Program-made: the position numbers and the translations under genes
In this document: piece after piece, positions 1-10,400 of the stretch
Numbering within the stretch: position 1 is the stretch's first letter
Layout of the letters: each line of letters begins with the position of its first letter
From: Methyloceanibacter stevinii
Lineage (GTDB): Bacteria > Pseudomonadota > Alphaproteobacteria > Rhizobiales > Methyloligellaceae
Direction of reading: 5' to 3'
DNA length: 64,000 bases
Assembly: GCF_001723355.1 (NCBI RefSeq)
Contig: NZ_LPWE01000012.1
Location: 62,001 to 126,000 of the forward strand
Notes under the pieces: model-generated
Told to the model about the DNA's origin: nothing
Databases searched by the model: none
Seen by the model: the letters and a program-made list of their open reading frames with translations, nothing else

Positions 1-1
1 G

Positions 2-352
2 ACCGCCGTCTATCGCGACACGCTCGGTGCGACAGTCTCTCCGGAGGAAGATCAGCCGGAGCACGGTGTACGGACGGTTTTCATCGAGTTGCCGAACACG
101 AAGGTCGAACTCCTGGGCGTCCTTGGCGACAACTCACCGATCGCGGCCTTTCTTGAGCGCAACCCGAGCGGCGGCATCCATCACATCTGCTACGAGGTGC
201 CGGATATCATGGAAGCGCGCGATCAGCTCACCAAGGAGGGCGCGCGTGTGCTTGGCGACGGCGAACCGAAGATCGGCGCCCACGGCAAGCCGGTTCTGTT
301 CCTTCACCCCAAGGATTTCTGCGGCACCTTGGTCGAACTCGAAGAGGCTTAG
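2..352 (+). CDS. mce: methylmalonyl-CoA epimerase, 3' part (cut by window edge)
   Basis: The frame is open from the first bases of the window, so the true start lies upstream; a TTG at 89 is internal. The visible ~116 residues match the C-terminal half of methylmalonyl-CoA (ethylmalonyl-CoA) epimerase, a vicinal-oxygen-chelate metalloenzyme that interconverts the 2R and 2S epimers of methylmalonyl-CoA in propionyl-CoA or ethylmalonyl-CoA pathways. Supporting motifs are GGIHHICYEVPDI (with a metal-ligand His), the KIGAHGKPVLFLHPKDF stretch and the terminal GTLVELEE, whose Glu is a family metal ligand. It is followed after 3 bases by a DUF1467 gene, the usual order in Rhizobiales. Assignment is firm; only completeness is unknown. 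Confidence 0.9.
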   Translation, partial: TAVYRDTLGATVSPEEDQPEHGVRTVFIELPNTKVELLGVLGDNSPIAAFLERNPSGGIHHICYEVPDIMEARDQLTKEGARVLGDGEPKIGAHGKPVLFLHPKDFCGTLVELEEA

Positions 353-355
353 GCC

Positions 356-658
356 ATGAGTCTCGCCTTCGGCGTCGCCATCTACTTCGTGATCTGGTGG
401 GTTGTGCTCTTCGCCATCTTGCCCTGGGGCGTGCGCACGTCCGAGGAAGCGGGCGAAGCCAGCAATCCGGGTTTCGCCGACAGTGCGCCCCACAAGCCTA
501 GATTGCTGCCGAAGATCGTCGCCACGACCATCGTGTCCGGCATCGTCTTCGCCTTCATCTACGCCATCATGGTGCATCACATCATCAGCTCGACGACATT
601 CCGTTCTTCCCACGGTACGAGCGGGTTCAGGAAGCGCCTCGAGCAAATTGAGATGTGA
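356..658 (+). CDS. DUF1467 family small inner-membrane protein
   Basis: 100-residue protein with two hydrophobic segments (about residues 3-25 and 52-75) separated by a soluble stretch, typical of the DUF1467 family. The IYFVIWWVVLFAILPWGVR start and the SAPHKPRLLPK motif before the second helix are family hallmarks. ATG at 356 lies 3 bases after the mce stop, so the two are probably co-transcribed. No biochemical function is known for the family; it is a conserved alphaproteobacterial neighbour of mce and proS. The tail after residue ~78 (SSTTFRSSHGT...) is longer than I expect for the family. A rho-independent terminator follows at 686-722. Confidence 0.85.
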   Translation: MSLAFGVAIYFVIWWVVLFAILPWGVRTSEEAGEASNPGFADSAPHKPRLLPKIVATTIVSGIVFAFIYAIMVHHIISSTTFRSSHGTSGFRKRLEQIEM

Positions 659-685
659 ATGGAAGGCTGGCGCGCGGGTGGGCCT

Positions 686-722
686 AAAAAAAAGCAAGGT
701 CCCTAAGGACCCTGCTTTCTTA
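686..722 (+). terminator. rho-independent terminator after the mce-DUF1467 unit
   Basis: A near-perfect 12-bp stem (691-702 with 707-718, one A-C mismatch) encloses the tetraloop CTAA. It is followed by TCTTAG on + and preceded by eight A residues (686-693), which become a U-run on the minus strand, so it could stop transcription in both directions. Confidence 0.75.
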
Positions 723-1226
723 GTATTTACTCCTTTTCTTCACTACCGGGACAGCTCTCGAGGAGCGGGGCGGTGAAGCGGCTGCGCTTATCCATCGGGT
801 GGATGCGCGCCAGGAGTCTTTCCTCCCAAGACTTGGACCCAAATAGTCTTTGCCACTAAGTGGTCGTTGACATTGTCCAATCTCTAAACGCTTCACGTCA
901 CAACCTACGGGGGCTGAGCGCTCTTGCGTTGTGGGCGGACCCTAGCTTGGCCGCGCCAAATTGTCACCATGATTGTGACCGGTCGACGCAGATTTATTCG
1001 AAAAATCGATCACTTCATTTGCGAACCAAAAGAAAGTCGGCCTTCTGACTGCTCAAACCGGAAAAAACTGCCTTAAAGAGCGGCACACGCCCTAACTGAC
1101 CAAAACCATAGCGCGCTTTCAGCCACAATTTCGACCGCAAGCACCGGGCGCGCGCGTGTACCAACGTCGAGGAGGAGTCGACTGGGGGAATCATCGCGGC
1201 AAACCGGCAAAGGTTGCGCGGCTCGA
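723..1226. other. gene-poor intergenic stretch
   Basis: About 500 bases between the DUF1467 terminator and the proS promoter. Open frames here are short, overlapping and without ribosome-binding sites or recognisable products. No tRNA cloverleaf or rRNA sequence was seen. The only local structure noted is the small inverted repeat GTCAC-N7-GTGAC near 964-980. AT content is somewhat higher at 985-1075 than in the neighbouring genes. I see no supported gene. Confidence 0.5.
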
Positions 1227-1255
1227 TTGCCACCATGGGCGAACTTGTCTATTAG
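1227..1255 (+). promoter_or_regulatory. predicted sigma-70 promoter of proS
   Basis: TTGCCA (1227-1232), a 17-base spacer, then TATTAG (1250-1255). The predicted start near 1262 would give a leader of about 100 bases before the proS ATG at 1364. The same -35 hexamer with a 17-base spacer occurs upstream of rpsB. Confidence 0.5.
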
Positions 1256-1363
1256 CCGCATCTAGGGTGCGTCATGGTGCCATCGCCGCCGCTTGCAGCC
1301 CCGAGATCAAACGCGGCCGGCCCTCCATGGCCTCGGCCACATCAACGCCTTCAGAGCTTCACG

Positions 1364-2713
1364 ATGCGCCTCAGCCGTTTCTTTATGCCCATCCTGCGTG
1401 ACGACCCCAAAGAGGCGGAAATCGTCTCCCACCGGCTCATGCTCCGCGCAGGCATGATCCGCCAGTCGAGCGCTGGCATCTACACTTGGCTCCCTCTGGG
1501 TTACCGGGTTCTGAGCAAGATCGAGCAGATCGTGCGTGAGGAGCAGGACCGGGCAGGGGCGCTCGAACTCCTGATGCCGACGATCCAATCCGCCGATCTG
1601 TGGCGCGAGAGCGGACGCTACGACGACTACGGCAAGGAGATGTTGCGCATCCAGGACCGGCATGAGCGCGACATGCTCTACGGTCCGACCAACGAGGAGC
1701 TGATCACGGCGATCTTCCGCGACGGCGTGAAGTCCTACAAGGATCTGCCGCGCATCCTCTACCACATCCAATGGAAGTTCCGGGACGAGATCAGACCGCG
1801 GTTCGGCGTCATGCGCGGCCGCGAATTCCTGATGAAGGACTCCTACTCCTTCGACCTCACCCAGGACGACGCCCGCAAGTCCTACAACAGAATGTTCGTC
1901 TCTTACCTGCGCACCTTCGCCCGCATGGGGCTGAAGTCGATCCCCATGGCGGCCGAAACCGGCCCGATCGGCGGCGACCTCTCACACGAGTTCATCATCT
2001 TGGCTGAAACAGGCGAAAGCGAAGTCTATTGCCACAAAGACTATCTCGCGATGGAGCCGCCTGGCGCCGACCTCGACTACGACGGCGACCTCGCGCCGCT
2101 CGTCCAAGACTGGACCGGCCGATACGCGGCCACCTCTGAGATGCACGATGCCGCGCAGTTCGAATCCGACGTCCCCGAGGCGGACCGCGTCACCGCGCGC
2201 GGTATCGAAGTCGGCCACATCTTCTTCTTCGGGACGAAATACTCCGAAGCGATGGGCGCCAAGGTACAAGGCCCCGACGGGGACTTGATCACCGTCGAGA
2301 TGGGCTCTTACGGCATCGGCGTATCCCGCCTTGTCGGAGCGATCATCGAAGCCTCTCACGACGAGGCAGGCATCATCTGGCCGCAATCAGTGGCGCCGTT
2401 CGACCTCGGTCTCATCAACCTGAAGGTTGGCGATGCGGACACGGATGCCGCGTGCGAGGGCTTCTACGCACGGCTGCAAAATGCGGGCTTCGACGTGCTA
2501 TACGACGACCGCGACGATCGCGCCGGCGCGAAATTCGCCGCCATGGACTTGATCGGTCTCCCTTGGCAGTTGATCGTTGGGCCGAAAAGCCTGAAAGCCG
2601 GCGAGGTCGAACTCAAGGAACGTGCGACCGGCGCTCGCCATAGTCTCACCTTCGACTCGGCGTTGACTATGCTGACCGATGCAATGACAGGCCGCACGAG
2701 GGAAGGCGCATGA
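1364..2713 (+). CDS. proS: prolyl-tRNA synthetase (short alphaproteobacterial type)
   Basis: 449-residue class II aminoacyl-tRNA synthetase that charges tRNA-Pro in the cytoplasm. The N-terminal [19 protein letters not shown] is diagnostic and fixes the start at ATG 1364; an in-frame ATG at 1274 would only add a low-complexity extension. Motif 2 is [16 protein letters not shown] (about residues 142-157), and motif 3 is [14 protein letters not shown] (about 315-328). The C-terminal third is the anticodon-binding fold. The YbaK-like editing insertion of the long E. coli form is absent, as is normal for alphaproteobacterial ProS. The stop overlaps the lolC start (ATGA), indicating translational coupling. 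Confidence 0.96.
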   Translation: MRLSRFFMPILRDDPKEAEIVSHRLMLRAGMIRQSSAGIYTWLPLGYRVLSKIEQIVREEQDRAGALELLMPTIQSADLWRESGRYDDYGKEMLRIQDRHERDMLYGPTNEELITAIFRDGVKSYKDLPRILYHIQWKFRDEIRPRFGVMRGREFLMKDSYSFDLTQDDARKSYNRMFVSYLRTFARMGLKSIPMAAETGPIGGDLSHEFIILAETGESEVYCHKDYLAMEPPGADLDYDGDLAPLVQDWTGRYAATSEMHDAAQFESDVPEADRVTARGIEVGHIFFFGTKYSEAMGAKVQGPDGDLITVEMGSYGIGVSRLVGAIIEASHDEAGIIWPQSVAPFDLGLINLKVGDADTDAACEGFYARLQNAGFDVLYDDRDDRAGAKFAAMDLIGLPWQLIVGPKSLKAGEVELKERATGARHSLTFDSALTMLTDAMTGRTREGA

Positions 2714-4011
2714 GCGCGAGTGACACCGTAGCCGGACAAGTCGAAAGCCCGGCGGCACCGACCACGCGCCCCTTTGCGCCCTTCGAATGGCTGGTGGCGC
2801 TGCGGTACCTGCGCGCGCGCCGCAAGGAAGGCTTCATCTCCGTCATCGCCGGCTTTTCCTTCATCGGCATCATGCTCGGCGTGGCGACACTGATCATCGT
2901 CATGGCGGTCATGAACGGCTTTCGACAGGAGCTGTTCGACAAGATGCTGGGGCTGAACGGCCATGTGGTCGTGCATAGCGTCGGGCAGTTCAAGGACTAT
3001 GACGAGGTCTCCAAGCGCATTGCGAACGTGCCCGATGTGAAGCACGCGCTCCCGCTTGTCGAAGGCCAGGTGCTCGCATCGACGCCGCTCGGCTCTACCG
3101 GAGCCCTGGTGCGCGGCCTGCGCGAAGACGATCTCAAGAGCCTCAAGGCGATTTCGAGCAAGGTTCATTTCGGCACGCTCGACGGCTTCGACGACAATCC
3201 CGGCATCGCCATCGGCAGCCGCATGGCGAACACGCTCAACGTCAAGGTCGGAGACAGCGTCTCGATCCTGACACCGCGCGGTGCGTCAACCCCGCTCGGC
3301 ACGGCGCCGCGCATCAAACGCTATCCCGTCGTAGCGATCTTCGAGATCGGTATGTCCGAATACGATGCGAGCATCATGTTCATGCCGCTGAACGAGGCGC
3401 AGATCTATTTCAATCAGCCTGACTCGGTGACGGTTCTCGAAGTGGTCCTGAAATCACCGGACGAAGTTGCCGAACTCGCGCCCGCTATCCTCCAGGCCGG
3501 CGGACCGTCCATCTATGTCACCGACTGGCGCCAGCGCAACGCGACCTTCTTTTCGGCCCTTCAGGTCGAACGCAACGTGATGTTCTTGATCCTGACACTG
3601 ATCGTTCTGGTGGCGGCACTCAATATCATTTCAGGCCTGAAGATGCTCGTGAAGGACAAGGCGCGCGACATCGCGATCCTTCGAACCATGGGAGCCACGC
3701 GCGGCTCCGTGATGCGCATCTTTCTGATCGCGGGCGCCACGATCGGCGTCGCCGGGACGCTGGCCGGGCTTGCCCTCGGCGTGCTCGTCTGCCTGAACAT
3801 CGACCACATCCGCTGGTTCGTCTCCTGGCTTACGGACACCGAACTCTTCCCGGCCGAGCTCTACTACCTCTCCGAGCTGCCGGCGGAGATGGATTCGGGT
3901 GAGACGACCTCGGTCGTGATCATGGCGCTGACGCTCTCCGTTCTGGCCTCGGTCTATCCGGCCTGGCGCGCCTCCCGGCTCGATCCGGTTGAAGCGCTGC
4001 GCTACGAGTAG
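2710..4011 (+). CDS. lolC: lipoprotein-releasing ABC transporter permease LolC/LolE
   Basis: 433-residue FtsX/MacB-fold permease that, with LolD, extracts outer-membrane lipoproteins from the inner membrane for transfer to LolA. It has one N-terminal transmembrane helix (about residues 45-72), a large periplasmic domain, then three helices (about 297-317, 337-363 and 397-420), the LolC/E topology. The C-terminal [17 protein letters not shown] is the conserved FtsX-family end. The family N-terminal motif [15 protein letters not shown] is present. It overlaps proS by 4 bases and is followed by lolD after 8 bases. Only one LolC/E-type permease is present, so it probably forms the transmembrane pair as a homodimer. 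Confidence 0.95.
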   Translation: MSASDTVAGQVESPAAPTTRPFAPFEWLVALRYLRARRKEGFISVIAGFSFIGIMLGVATLIIVMAVMNGFRQELFDKMLGLNGHVVVHSVGQFKDYDEVSKRIANVPDVKHALPLVEGQVLASTPLGSTGALVRGLREDDLKSLKAISSKVHFGTLDGFDDNPGIAIGSRMANTLNVKVGDSVSILTPRGASTPLGTAPRIKRYPVVAIFEIGMSEYDASIMFMPLNEAQIYFNQPDSVTVLEVVLKSPDEVAELAPAILQAGGPSIYVTDWRQRNATFFSALQVERNVMFLILTLIVLVAALNIISGLKMLVKDKARDIAILRTMGATRGSVMRIFLIAGATIGVAGTLAGLALGVLVCLNIDHIRWFVSWLTDTELFPAELYYLSELPAEMDSGETTSVVIMALTLSVLASVYPAWRASRLDPVEALRYE

Positions 4012-4019
4012 GGGGAACC

Positions 4020-4739
4020 GTGGACGCGATCGAAAGAACGCCGGCATTGCAACTCGTCGATCTCGAGCGGGGCTTCACGCAAGGTGACCGCCGCATCGAT
4101 GTCCTGAAGCTGGCCAACGCGAGCTTCTATCCGGGTGAGACCGTGGCGCTGCTCGGCCCTTCGGGCGCCGGCAAATCGACCCTGCTGCATATTGCGGGCC
4201 TCTCGGAGAAGCCGGACGCAGGCAGCGTGATCATCAACGGCCGCGACTGCGTCACATCGGGAGACAACGAGCGGACGCGCATCCGCCGGATGGAAGTGGG
4301 ATTCGTCTACCAGTTCCACCACCTGTTGCCTGAGTTCTCGGCGCTGGAGAACGTGATGCTGCCACAGCTCGTGCTCGGCCGCTCCAAGAACGATGCCGAA
4401 GCCCGGGCCAAAGCGCTTTTGGACCCGCTCGGTCTCAAGGACCGCTGGACACACCGGCCGGCAGAACTCTCCGGCGGCGAGCAGCAACGCGTCGCCATCG
4501 CGCGCGCCGTGGCAAACCAGCCCAAGGTACTTCTTGCCGACGAGCCGACGGGGAACCTCGATCCAACCACCGCCGACAAGGTCTTCGACCAGATGATGCA
4601 CCTCGTCCGGGACGAGGGGGTCGCGGCCGTGATTGCGACCCACAATCTCGATCTGGCCGCGCGCATGGATCGGGTCCTGCGCCTGACCGACGGCTTGCTT
4701 GTGGAGGAAAAGGTCGCCGTCGTGGAAGCGGTCGGCTAG
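4020..4739 (+). CDS. lolD: lipoprotein-releasing ABC transporter ATP-binding protein LolD
   Basis: 239-residue ABC ATPase energising LolC. Visible motifs are Walker [10 protein letters not shown] (about residues 47-55), Q-loop [16 protein letters not shown], signature [14 protein letters not shown], Walker [13 protein letters not shown] and the H-loop in ATHN. The FHHLLPEF Q-loop is characteristic of LolD. Start is GTG at 4020 with a GGGGG ribosome-binding site at 4011-4015. It lies 8 bases after lolC in one operon. The reading frame is clean. Confidence 0.96.
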   Translation: MDAIERTPALQLVDLERGFTQGDRRIDVLKLANASFYPGETVALLGPSGAGKSTLLHIAGLSEKPDAGSVIINGRDCVTSGDNERTRIRRMEVGFVYQFHHLLPEFSALENVMLPQLVLGRSKNDAEARAKALLDPLGLKDRWTHRPAELSGGEQQRVAIARAVANQPKVLLADEPTGNLDPTTADKVFDQMMHLVRDEGVAAVIATHNLDLAARMDRVLRLTDGLLVEEKVAVVEAVG

Positions 4740-4821
4740 GCACCTTGCCATACGGGCTCAAGGGTCCACAATTCCGTCGAGCAGCCCGGTGAGTCTCTGA
4801 CCGCCCCCAAGACGGAACATC

Positions 4822-7800
4822 ATGAGCGAAAACAAACCCTTCGTGCACCTTCGCGTGCATTCCGCCTATTCCTTGCTGGAAGGCGCGCTCAAGATTCCGA
4901 AGCTCGTCGAGCTGGCCAAGGCCGACGCGGCGCCCGCCCTGGCGCTGACCGACTCCAACAATCTATTCGGCGCGCTCGAATTCTCCGAGGCCGTGTCCGG
5001 CGCCGGCATCCAGCCCATTGTCGGCTGCACGCTGAACCTGACCTTTGAGAAGGCCGGCAAGAAGGGAGCGGCCCCGGAGCCGTTGAACCAGACGCCGGAT
5101 GGCCGCATAGCGCTCCTTGCCAAGGACGAGGCCGGCTACGGCAATCTGATGGAGCTGACGAGCCGCGCTTATTTCACGGCGGCGGAGACGGGGGAGGCCT
5201 TCGTCACCATCGATGAACTGGCGGAACATTCGCAAGGCTTGATCGCACTCAGCGGTGGGCCCGAGGGCCTCATCGACACGGCCTTCGCGGACGGGAACGC
5301 GGAGCTTGCTCGTGCCCGCGTCGAGGCGCTTCATTCCATCTTCGGAGACCGCTTCTATATTGAACTCCAACGCCATGGTCTCGCAAAGGAAAGGGCCGTC
5401 GAGCCCCACCTGGTGCAGCTGGCCTATGAGCGGTCGATCCCGCTCGTGGCGACCAATGAGCCGTTCTTCGCCACCACGGACGATTTCGAGGCCCATGACG
5501 CCCTGATCTGCATCGCGCAAGGCAGCTACGTCGCCGTTGACGAGCGCCGGCGCCTCAGCCCCGAGCACTATTTCAAGTCCGCGGCCGAGATGCGGGCTCT
5601 ATTTGCCGACCTGCCCGAGGCCATCGAGAACACGGCCGAGATCGCCCAGCGTTGCGCCTACCGGCCGCAAAAGCGCAGTCCGATCCTGCCGGCGTTTCTC
5701 TCCGGTGGCGAGGCAAGCGCCGCCCTTGCGGAGACCGAGGCCGAAGAACTGAAACGGCAAGCAGAAGAAGGACTTACCGCGCGTATTGCACAACACGGAA
5801 CAGCCCCGGGGTCGGACGAGGCGGCCTATCGCGAGCGGCTCGCCTTCGAGCTCGAAATCATCACCCGCATGAACTATCAGGGCTACTTCCTGATCGTTTC
5901 GGACTTCATCAAATGGACCAAGGGGCAGGGCATCCCCGTGGGGCCGGGGCGCGGCTCCGGCGCGGGCTCGCTCGTCGCCTATGCGCTCACGATCACCGAT
6001 CTGGACCCCATCCGTTTCGGGCTCCTGTTCGAACGCTTCCTCAACCCGGAACGCGTGTCCATGCCGGACTTCGATATCGACTTCTGCCAGGACCGCCGCG
6101 ACGAGGTGATCGCCTATGTGCGCGACCGGTACGGGGCCGACCGGGTCGCGCAGATCATCACCTTCGGTAAGCTCCAGGCCAGGGCCGTGCTGCGCGACGT
6201 GGGGCGCGTGCTGCAGATGCCCTATGGGCAGGTGGACCGGCTCTGCAAGCTCGTCCCCATGAACCCGGCCAACCCTGTCACGCTGCCTCAGGCCATTGCC
6301 GGCGAACCGCGCCTGCAAGAGGAGCGCGACAAGGAGCCGATCGTCGCCAAGCTGCTCGACATCGGGCAACGGCTCGAAGGCCTCTACCGGCACGCCTCGA
6401 CCCATGCGGCGGGCGTGGTGATCGCGGACCGGCCCCTGACCGAGCTGGTGCCGCTCTATCGGGACGCGCGCGCGCAGCTCCCGGCAACCCAGTTCAACAT
6501 GAAATGGGCAGAAGCAGCCGGGCTGGTGAAGTTTGACTTTCTGGGGCTCAAGACGCTCACGGTCCTCGACATGGCGCGAAAGCTGATTGCCCGCGACGGC
6601 CCCGATATCGATCCGTCGAAGATCCCGCTCGACGACACCAAGACGTACGAGATGATCCAGCGGGCCGAGACGGTCGGCGTGTTCCAGCTGGAAAGCCAGG
6701 GCATGCGCGATGCCTTGCGCAAGCTGAAGCCCGACCGGTTCGAAGACATCATCGCCATGGTCGCCCTGTACCGGCCGGGCCCGATGGACAACATCGAGAC
6801 TTTCGTGAACCGGAAGCACGGCAAGGAGAAGATCGAGAGCCTTCATCCCATGATCGAGCCAATCCTGGCGGAGACCTACGGCGTCATCATCTACCAGGAG
6901 CAGGTGATGCAGATCGCTCAGGTCCTGTCGGGCTACTCGCTGGGCGAAGCCGACCTGCTGCGCCGGGCCATGGGCAAGAAGATCAAGGCCGAGATGGATA
7001 AGCAGCGGAAGCGCTTCGTCGACGGTGCCGTGGCAAACGGCGTCGAGAAGGGCCGGGCGGAATACATCTTCGAACTGGTGGCAAAGTTCGCCGGCTACGG
7101 CTTCAACAAGTCCCACGCAGCGGCCTATGCGCTGATCGCCTACCAGACGGCCTATCTCAAGGCGAACTACCCACCCGAATTCGTGGCGGCGTCCATGACG
7201 CTGGACATGGGCAACGCGGACAAGCTCAACAGCTTCGCGCAGGAGGCGCGGCGGCTCGGCATCAAGCTCGAACAGCCGTCTGTAAACTACTCGGAAGTCG
7301 GCTTCATCCCGAATGGGAAGGCAATTCGCTATTCCCTTGCAGCACTTAAGAATGTCGGTCAACCAGCCGTCGAGTCCATCGTGGCGGAGCGGAACGCCAA
7401 CGGGCTGTTCGCCGACATCTCCGACTTCGCACGCCGCTTGAACCCGCGCCACGTAAACAAGCGTGCCTTGGAGACTCTCGCGACCGCCGGACCCTCGACG
7501 AGCTCGGCATCGACCGGGCCACGGCGCTCGAGAACGTGGACCGGATGGTCCTCGCCGGGAACAGCGCGCAAGAAGCTCGCGCCGGCGGCCAGAACGACCT
7601 GTTCTTCTCCGGGCGGCAATCAGGCGCCGCCACCCATCGAACTGCGCAAGGCGGAGCCCTGGCTGCCGACGGACAGGCTTGCCAAAGAGTTCGAGGCTGT
7701 GGGCTTCTTCCTGACCGGGCACCCGCTCGACGAATACAGCGAGGTCCTCAAGTCTCTGGGCGTCGAGACCTGGACCGAATTCGCGGCCAAGGCCCAGACT

Positions 7801-8283
7801 AAGCGGGTGGTCGGTAGGCTCGCCGGCACGGTCCTGTCTTCGCGCGAGCGCAAAGGCAAGACCGGCAACCCCTATGCGTTTGTTGCCTTTTCCGACGCCA
7901 CCGGCCAGTTCGAGGCGGTGATCTTCTCCGAAGCGCTGATTGCGGGCCGGGACCTTCTGGAAGCCGGATCGGTGGTGCTCCTCGACGTGGAAGCGGAAGC
8001 GGATGGCGAAACCGTGCGGGTCCGCGTTCAAGGGCTCTCATCCCTGGACAACACCGCCGAAGAGCGCTCTTCGGGCATGAAAGTCACCATGGACGATCCA
8101 CAGGCCCTATCGCTGCTCGCCGCGCAGATCGACGCTGAAGGCGGGCAGGGACGGTTTCTCCTCCGTCTCCTCATCGACGGCAAGGAGGTCGAGTTCGACC
8201 TGCCGCAAGGCATCGATTCCACACCCCGCCAGCGCAGTGCGCTGAAGCTTCTGGACGGGGTCCTGGACGTCAGCGCGATCTAG
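4822..8283 (+). CDS. dnaE: DNA polymerase III alpha subunit (compensated double frameshift inside)
   Basis: 1153-residue replicative polymerase. The N-terminal PHP domain starts at [20 protein letters not shown]. The palm motif [12 protein letters not shown] sits near residue 415, [14 protein letters not shown] near 570, and [20 protein letters not shown] near 755. A C-terminal OB domain lies around residues 1010-1045. Between about 7490 and 7610 the annotated frame gives an implausible Ser/Pro/Arg-rich run, while the frame one base earlier reads [20 protein letters not shown] and on to QNDLFFSG, the expected DnaE1 sequence. A base is therefore missing near 7491 and an extra one is present near 7605. 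This is probably sequence error in an essential gene. Confidence 0.93.
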   Translation: MSENKPFVHLRVHSAYSLLEGALKIPKLVELAKADAAPALALTDSNNLFGALEFSEAVSGAGIQPIVGCTLNLTFEKAGKKGAAPEPLNQTPDGRIALLAKDEAGYGNLMELTSRAYFTAAETGEAFVTIDELAEHSQGLIALSGGPEGLIDTAFADGNAELARARVEALHSIFGDRFYIELQRHGLAKERAVEPHLVQLAYERSIPLVATNEPFFATTDDFEAHDALICIAQGSYVAVDERRRLSPEHYFKSAAEMRALFADLPEAIENTAEIAQRCAYRPQKRSPILPAFLSGGEASAALAETEAEELKRQAEEGLTARIAQHGTAPGSDEAAYRERLAFELEIITRMNYQGYFLIVSDFIKWTKGQGIPVGPGRGSGAGSLVAYALTITDLDPIRFGLLFERFLNPERVSMPDFDIDFCQDRRDEVIAYVRDRYGADRVAQIITFGKLQARAVLRDVGRVLQMPYGQVDRLCKLVPMNPANPVTLPQAIAGEPRLQEERDKEPIVAKLLDIGQRLEGLYRHASTHAAGVVIADRPLTELVPLYRDARAQLPATQFNMKWAEAAGLVKFDFLGLKTLTVLDMARKLIARDGPDIDPSKIPLDDTKTYEMIQRAETVGVFQLESQGMRDALRKLKPDRFEDIIAMVALYRPGPMDNIETFVNRKHGKEKIESLHPMIEPILAETYGVIIYQEQVMQIAQVLSGYSLGEADLLRRAMGKKIKAEMDKQRKRFVDGAVANGVEKGRAEYIFELVAKFAGYGFNKSHAAAYALIAYQTAYLKANYPPEFVAASMTLDMGNADKLNSFAQEARRLGIKLEQPSVNYSEVGFIPNGKAIRYSLAALKNVGQPAVESIVAERNANGLFADISDFARRLNPRHVNKRALETLATAGPSTSSASTGPRRSRTWTGWSSPGTARKKLAPAARTTCSSPGGNQAPPPIELRKAEPWLPTDRLAKEFEAVGFFLTGHPLDEYSEVLKSLGVETWTEFAAKAQTKRVVGRLAGTVLSSRERKGKTGNPYAFVAFSDATGQFEAVIFSEALIAGRDLLEAGSVVLLDVEAEADGETVRVRVQGLSSLDNTAEERSSGMKVTMDDPQALSLLAAQIDAEGGQGRFLLRLLIDGKEVEFDLPQGIDSTPRQRSALKLLDGVLDVSAI

Positions 8284-8330
8284 GGCCTGCCGAAGTCCTC
8301 TGAGCCCTTGTTTTGGTGGCGCTTCCAGAC

Positions 8331-8359
8331 TTGCCAAGCACGGGCGTGCCCCCTATAAG
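8331..8359 (+). promoter_or_regulatory. predicted sigma-70 promoter of rpsB-tsf
   Basis: TTGCCA (8331-8336), a 17-base spacer, then TATAAG (8354-8359). Initiation near 8366 would give a leader of about 130 bases before rpsB. The match to consensus is good, as expected for a ribosomal protein promoter. Confidence 0.6.
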
Positions 8360-8427
8360 GCGCACCATCTCACACGCGGGGACAAAGCGTCACAAAGGGC
8401 CTCTATAACCTTTGCGCTCGCTCCGGT

Positions 8428-8447
8428 GACCGGTCTTTTGGCCGGTC
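8428..8447 (+). promoter_or_regulatory. hairpin in the rpsB leader
   Basis: A perfect 6-bp stem GACCGG/CCGGTC (8428-8433 with 8442-8447) around TCTTTTGG lies about 48 bases before the rpsB start, in the predicted mRNA leader. Ribosomal protein S2 autoregulates its mRNA in several bacteria, so this may be part of such a leader. That role is inference from position only. Confidence 0.35.
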
Positions 8448-8494
8448 TCTCACGCCCCGCGGCGGAAAAACCGGAAAAAGGAGTCTGCAGTCCC

Positions 8495-9310
8495 ATGGCA
8501 CTGCCCGATCTATCTATGCGCCAGCTCTTGGAAGCTGGTGTTCACTTCGGCCACCAGACGCATCGCTGGAACCCGAAAATGGCGCCGTTCATCTTCGGCT
8601 CCCGTAACAACATCCACATCATCGACCTGACCCAGACGGTGCCGCTGCTGCACCAGGCTCTGGTCGCTGTCTCCGACGTGGTGGCCAAGGGCGGACGCGT
8701 GCTCTTCGTGGGCACCAAGCGTCAGGCCACGGAAGCAATTGCCGAGGGCGCGCGCTCGTCGGCACAGTACTTCATCAATCACCGCTGGCTCGGCGGTACG
8801 CTGACGAACTGGCGCACCATCTCGCACTCCATCAAGCGCCTGAAGGCACTAGAGGAGTTGCTCGACGGCGAGCATCGCGGCCTCACCAAGAAAGAGCTGC
8901 TGCAACTGACCCGCGAAAGGGACAAGCTGGAGATCTCGCTCGGCGGCATCAAGGACATGGGTGCTCCGCCGGACCTCATCTTCGTGATCGACACCAACAA
9001 GGAGTCCATCGCGATCGCCGAGGCCCGCAAGCTGAATATCCCAGTCGTCGCAATCGTCGATTCCAACTGCGACCCGGACGGCATCAACTATCCCATTCCC
9101 GGCAACGACGACGCCGGCCGCGCGATCACGCTTTACTGCGACCTGATTGCCCGTGCCGCCATTGACGGCATCGAGCGCGGCCAGGGATCGGTTGGCGTCG
9201 ATCTGGGCGAGGCCGAGGAGCCCATGGCCGAACCGGCCATCGAAGAGGCCCCGGCAACGGAAGCAGCCCCGGCCGAAGCCGGCAAAGCTGAGTCCACGGC
9301 AAGCGCGTAA
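8495..9310 (+). CDS. rpsB: 30S ribosomal protein S2
   Basis: 271-residue S2. Diagnostic stretches are [20 protein letters not shown] at the N-terminus, [13 protein letters not shown] (about residues 94-106), [15 protein letters not shown], and [17 protein letters not shown]. The start is ATG 8495 after AAAAAGGAG; the frame is open from 8426 but that part is leader. An Ala/Glu/Pro-rich tail follows residue ~240, common in alphaproteobacterial S2. It precedes tsf by 46 bases, the universal bacterial pairing. Confidence 0.97.
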   Translation: MALPDLSMRQLLEAGVHFGHQTHRWNPKMAPFIFGSRNNIHIIDLTQTVPLLHQALVAVSDVVAKGGRVLFVGTKRQATEAIAEGARSSAQYFINHRWLGGTLTNWRTISHSIKRLKALEELLDGEHRGLTKKELLQLTRERDKLEISLGGIKDMGAPPDLIFVIDTNKESIAIAEARKLNIPVVAIVDSNCDPDGINYPIPGNDDAGRAITLYCDLIARAAIDGIERGQGSVGVDLGEAEEPMAEPAIEEAPATEAAPAEAGKAESTASA

Positions 9311-9356
9311 TTGAAAAGCCGAGCCCTGTCGGCCCGGAACAAGTGAAGAGGAACTG

Positions 9357-10283
9357 ATGGCGACGATTACTGCGGCCATGGTCAAGGAGCTCCGCGAGAA
9401 GACCGGCGCGGGCATGATGGATTGTAAGTCGGCCCTGAACGAGAACGACGGCGACATGGAAGCCGCCGTCGATTGGCTTCGTGCCAAAGGCCTCGCCAAG
9501 GCGGCGAAGAAGGCCGGCCGTGTCGCCGCAGAAGCCCTGATCGGCATCGCGGAGACAGATACGGAAGCGGCCCTCGTTGAAGTCAATTCCGAGACCGACT
9601 TCGTGGCCCGGAACCCGACCTTCCAGGAAATGGTCACCGCCATCTCCAACTCGGCTGTGAAAGCAAAGGGCGACATCGAGAAGCTCGGCGCGGAAGCCTA
9701 CAATGGCGGCAGCTCGGTCGCCGAAACGCTGAAAGAAATGGTCGGCTCGATCGGCGAGAACATGACCCTGCGCCGGACGGCCTATTTGGACGCCGGCAAG
9801 GGCGTGGTTGCGAGCTACATGCATAACCAGGCCGCGCCGGGTCTCGGCAAGATCGGCGTAATCGTCGCTCTGGAGTCGACCGGCGATGCGGAGACCGTGA
9901 GGGGCTTCGGCAAGCAGGTCGCCATGCACATCGCGGCGACGAACCCGCAAGCCATCGACACGGACAGCCTGGACCAGGATCTGGTCGAGCGCGAGCGTAC
10001 CGTCCTCACCGAGCAGGCAAAAGAATCCGGCAAGCCGGACAACGTCATCGAGAAGATGGTCGAGGGCCGCTTGCGGAAGTTCTACGAGGAAGTGGTCCTG
10101 CTCAAGCAGCCCTTCGTGCACGATCCGGACAACACGGTTGCCAAGGCCATGGAGGCCGTCGGCAAGGATGCGGGCGCACCCGTCAAGATCGTCGGATTCT
10201 ACCGGTTTGCCCTGGGCGAAGGCATCGAGAAGGATGAAGGCGACTTCGCCGCGGAGGTTGCCGCCGCTGCCTCGGGCGCATAG
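9357..10283 (+). CDS. tsf: translation elongation factor Ts
   Basis: 308-residue guanine-nucleotide exchange factor for EF-Tu. The N-terminal UBA-like region contains [16 protein letters not shown]; the EF-Tu-contacting core includes [17 protein letters not shown]. The C-terminal half holds the two dimerisation-type subdomains ([29 protein letters not shown]). ATG 9357 follows GAAGAGGAA. Probably co-transcribed with rpsB and closed by the terminator at 10331-10360. Confidence 0.97.
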   Translation: MATITAAMVKELREKTGAGMMDCKSALNENDGDMEAAVDWLRAKGLAKAAKKAGRVAAEALIGIAETDTEAALVEVNSETDFVARNPTFQEMVTAISNSAVKAKGDIEKLGAEAYNGGSSVAETLKEMVGSIGENMTLRRTAYLDAGKGVVASYMHNQAAPGLGKIGVIVALESTGDAETVRGFGKQVAMHIAATNPQAIDTDSLDQDLVERERTVLTEQAKESGKPDNVIEKMVEGRLRKFYEEVVLLKQPFVHDPDNTVAKAMEAVGKDAGAPVKIVGFYRFALGEGIEKDEGDFAAEVAAAASGA

Positions 10284-10330
10284 GGTTCAGGCGGTGCTCG
10301 GTATCGAGTCGCGCCTATCCAGCCTGGGTG

Positions 10331-10360
10331 GGCCGGGGTCATTTTCACCCGGCCAGTTTT
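10331..10360 (+). terminator. probable rho-independent terminator after tsf
   Basis: A perfect 7-bp stem GGCCGGG/CCCGGCC (10331-10337 with 10348-10354) with a loop containing TCATTTTCA is followed by AGTTTT. The U-run is short, so termination may be partial and some transcripts may read into pyrH. Confidence 0.55.
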
Positions 10361-10400
10361 CGGGTTAATCCCGCCATATTGCCGCCGGAGCCATGCGTTG

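Noticed and set aside
860-1048. 62-codon open frame in the long intergenic region
   Set aside because: No ribosome-binding site, no homology that I recognise, and several other short frames overlap it on both strands.
4745-4772. Possible promoter of dnaE (TTGCCA with CACAAT)
   Set aside because: The -10 match is poor and spacing is only 16 bases; not strong enough to list as a feature.
5599-8031. 810-codon open frame on the minus strand opposite dnaE
   Set aside because: It lies entirely antisense to the conserved dnaE sequence, has no recognisable domains, and is an expected product of GC-rich codon bias.
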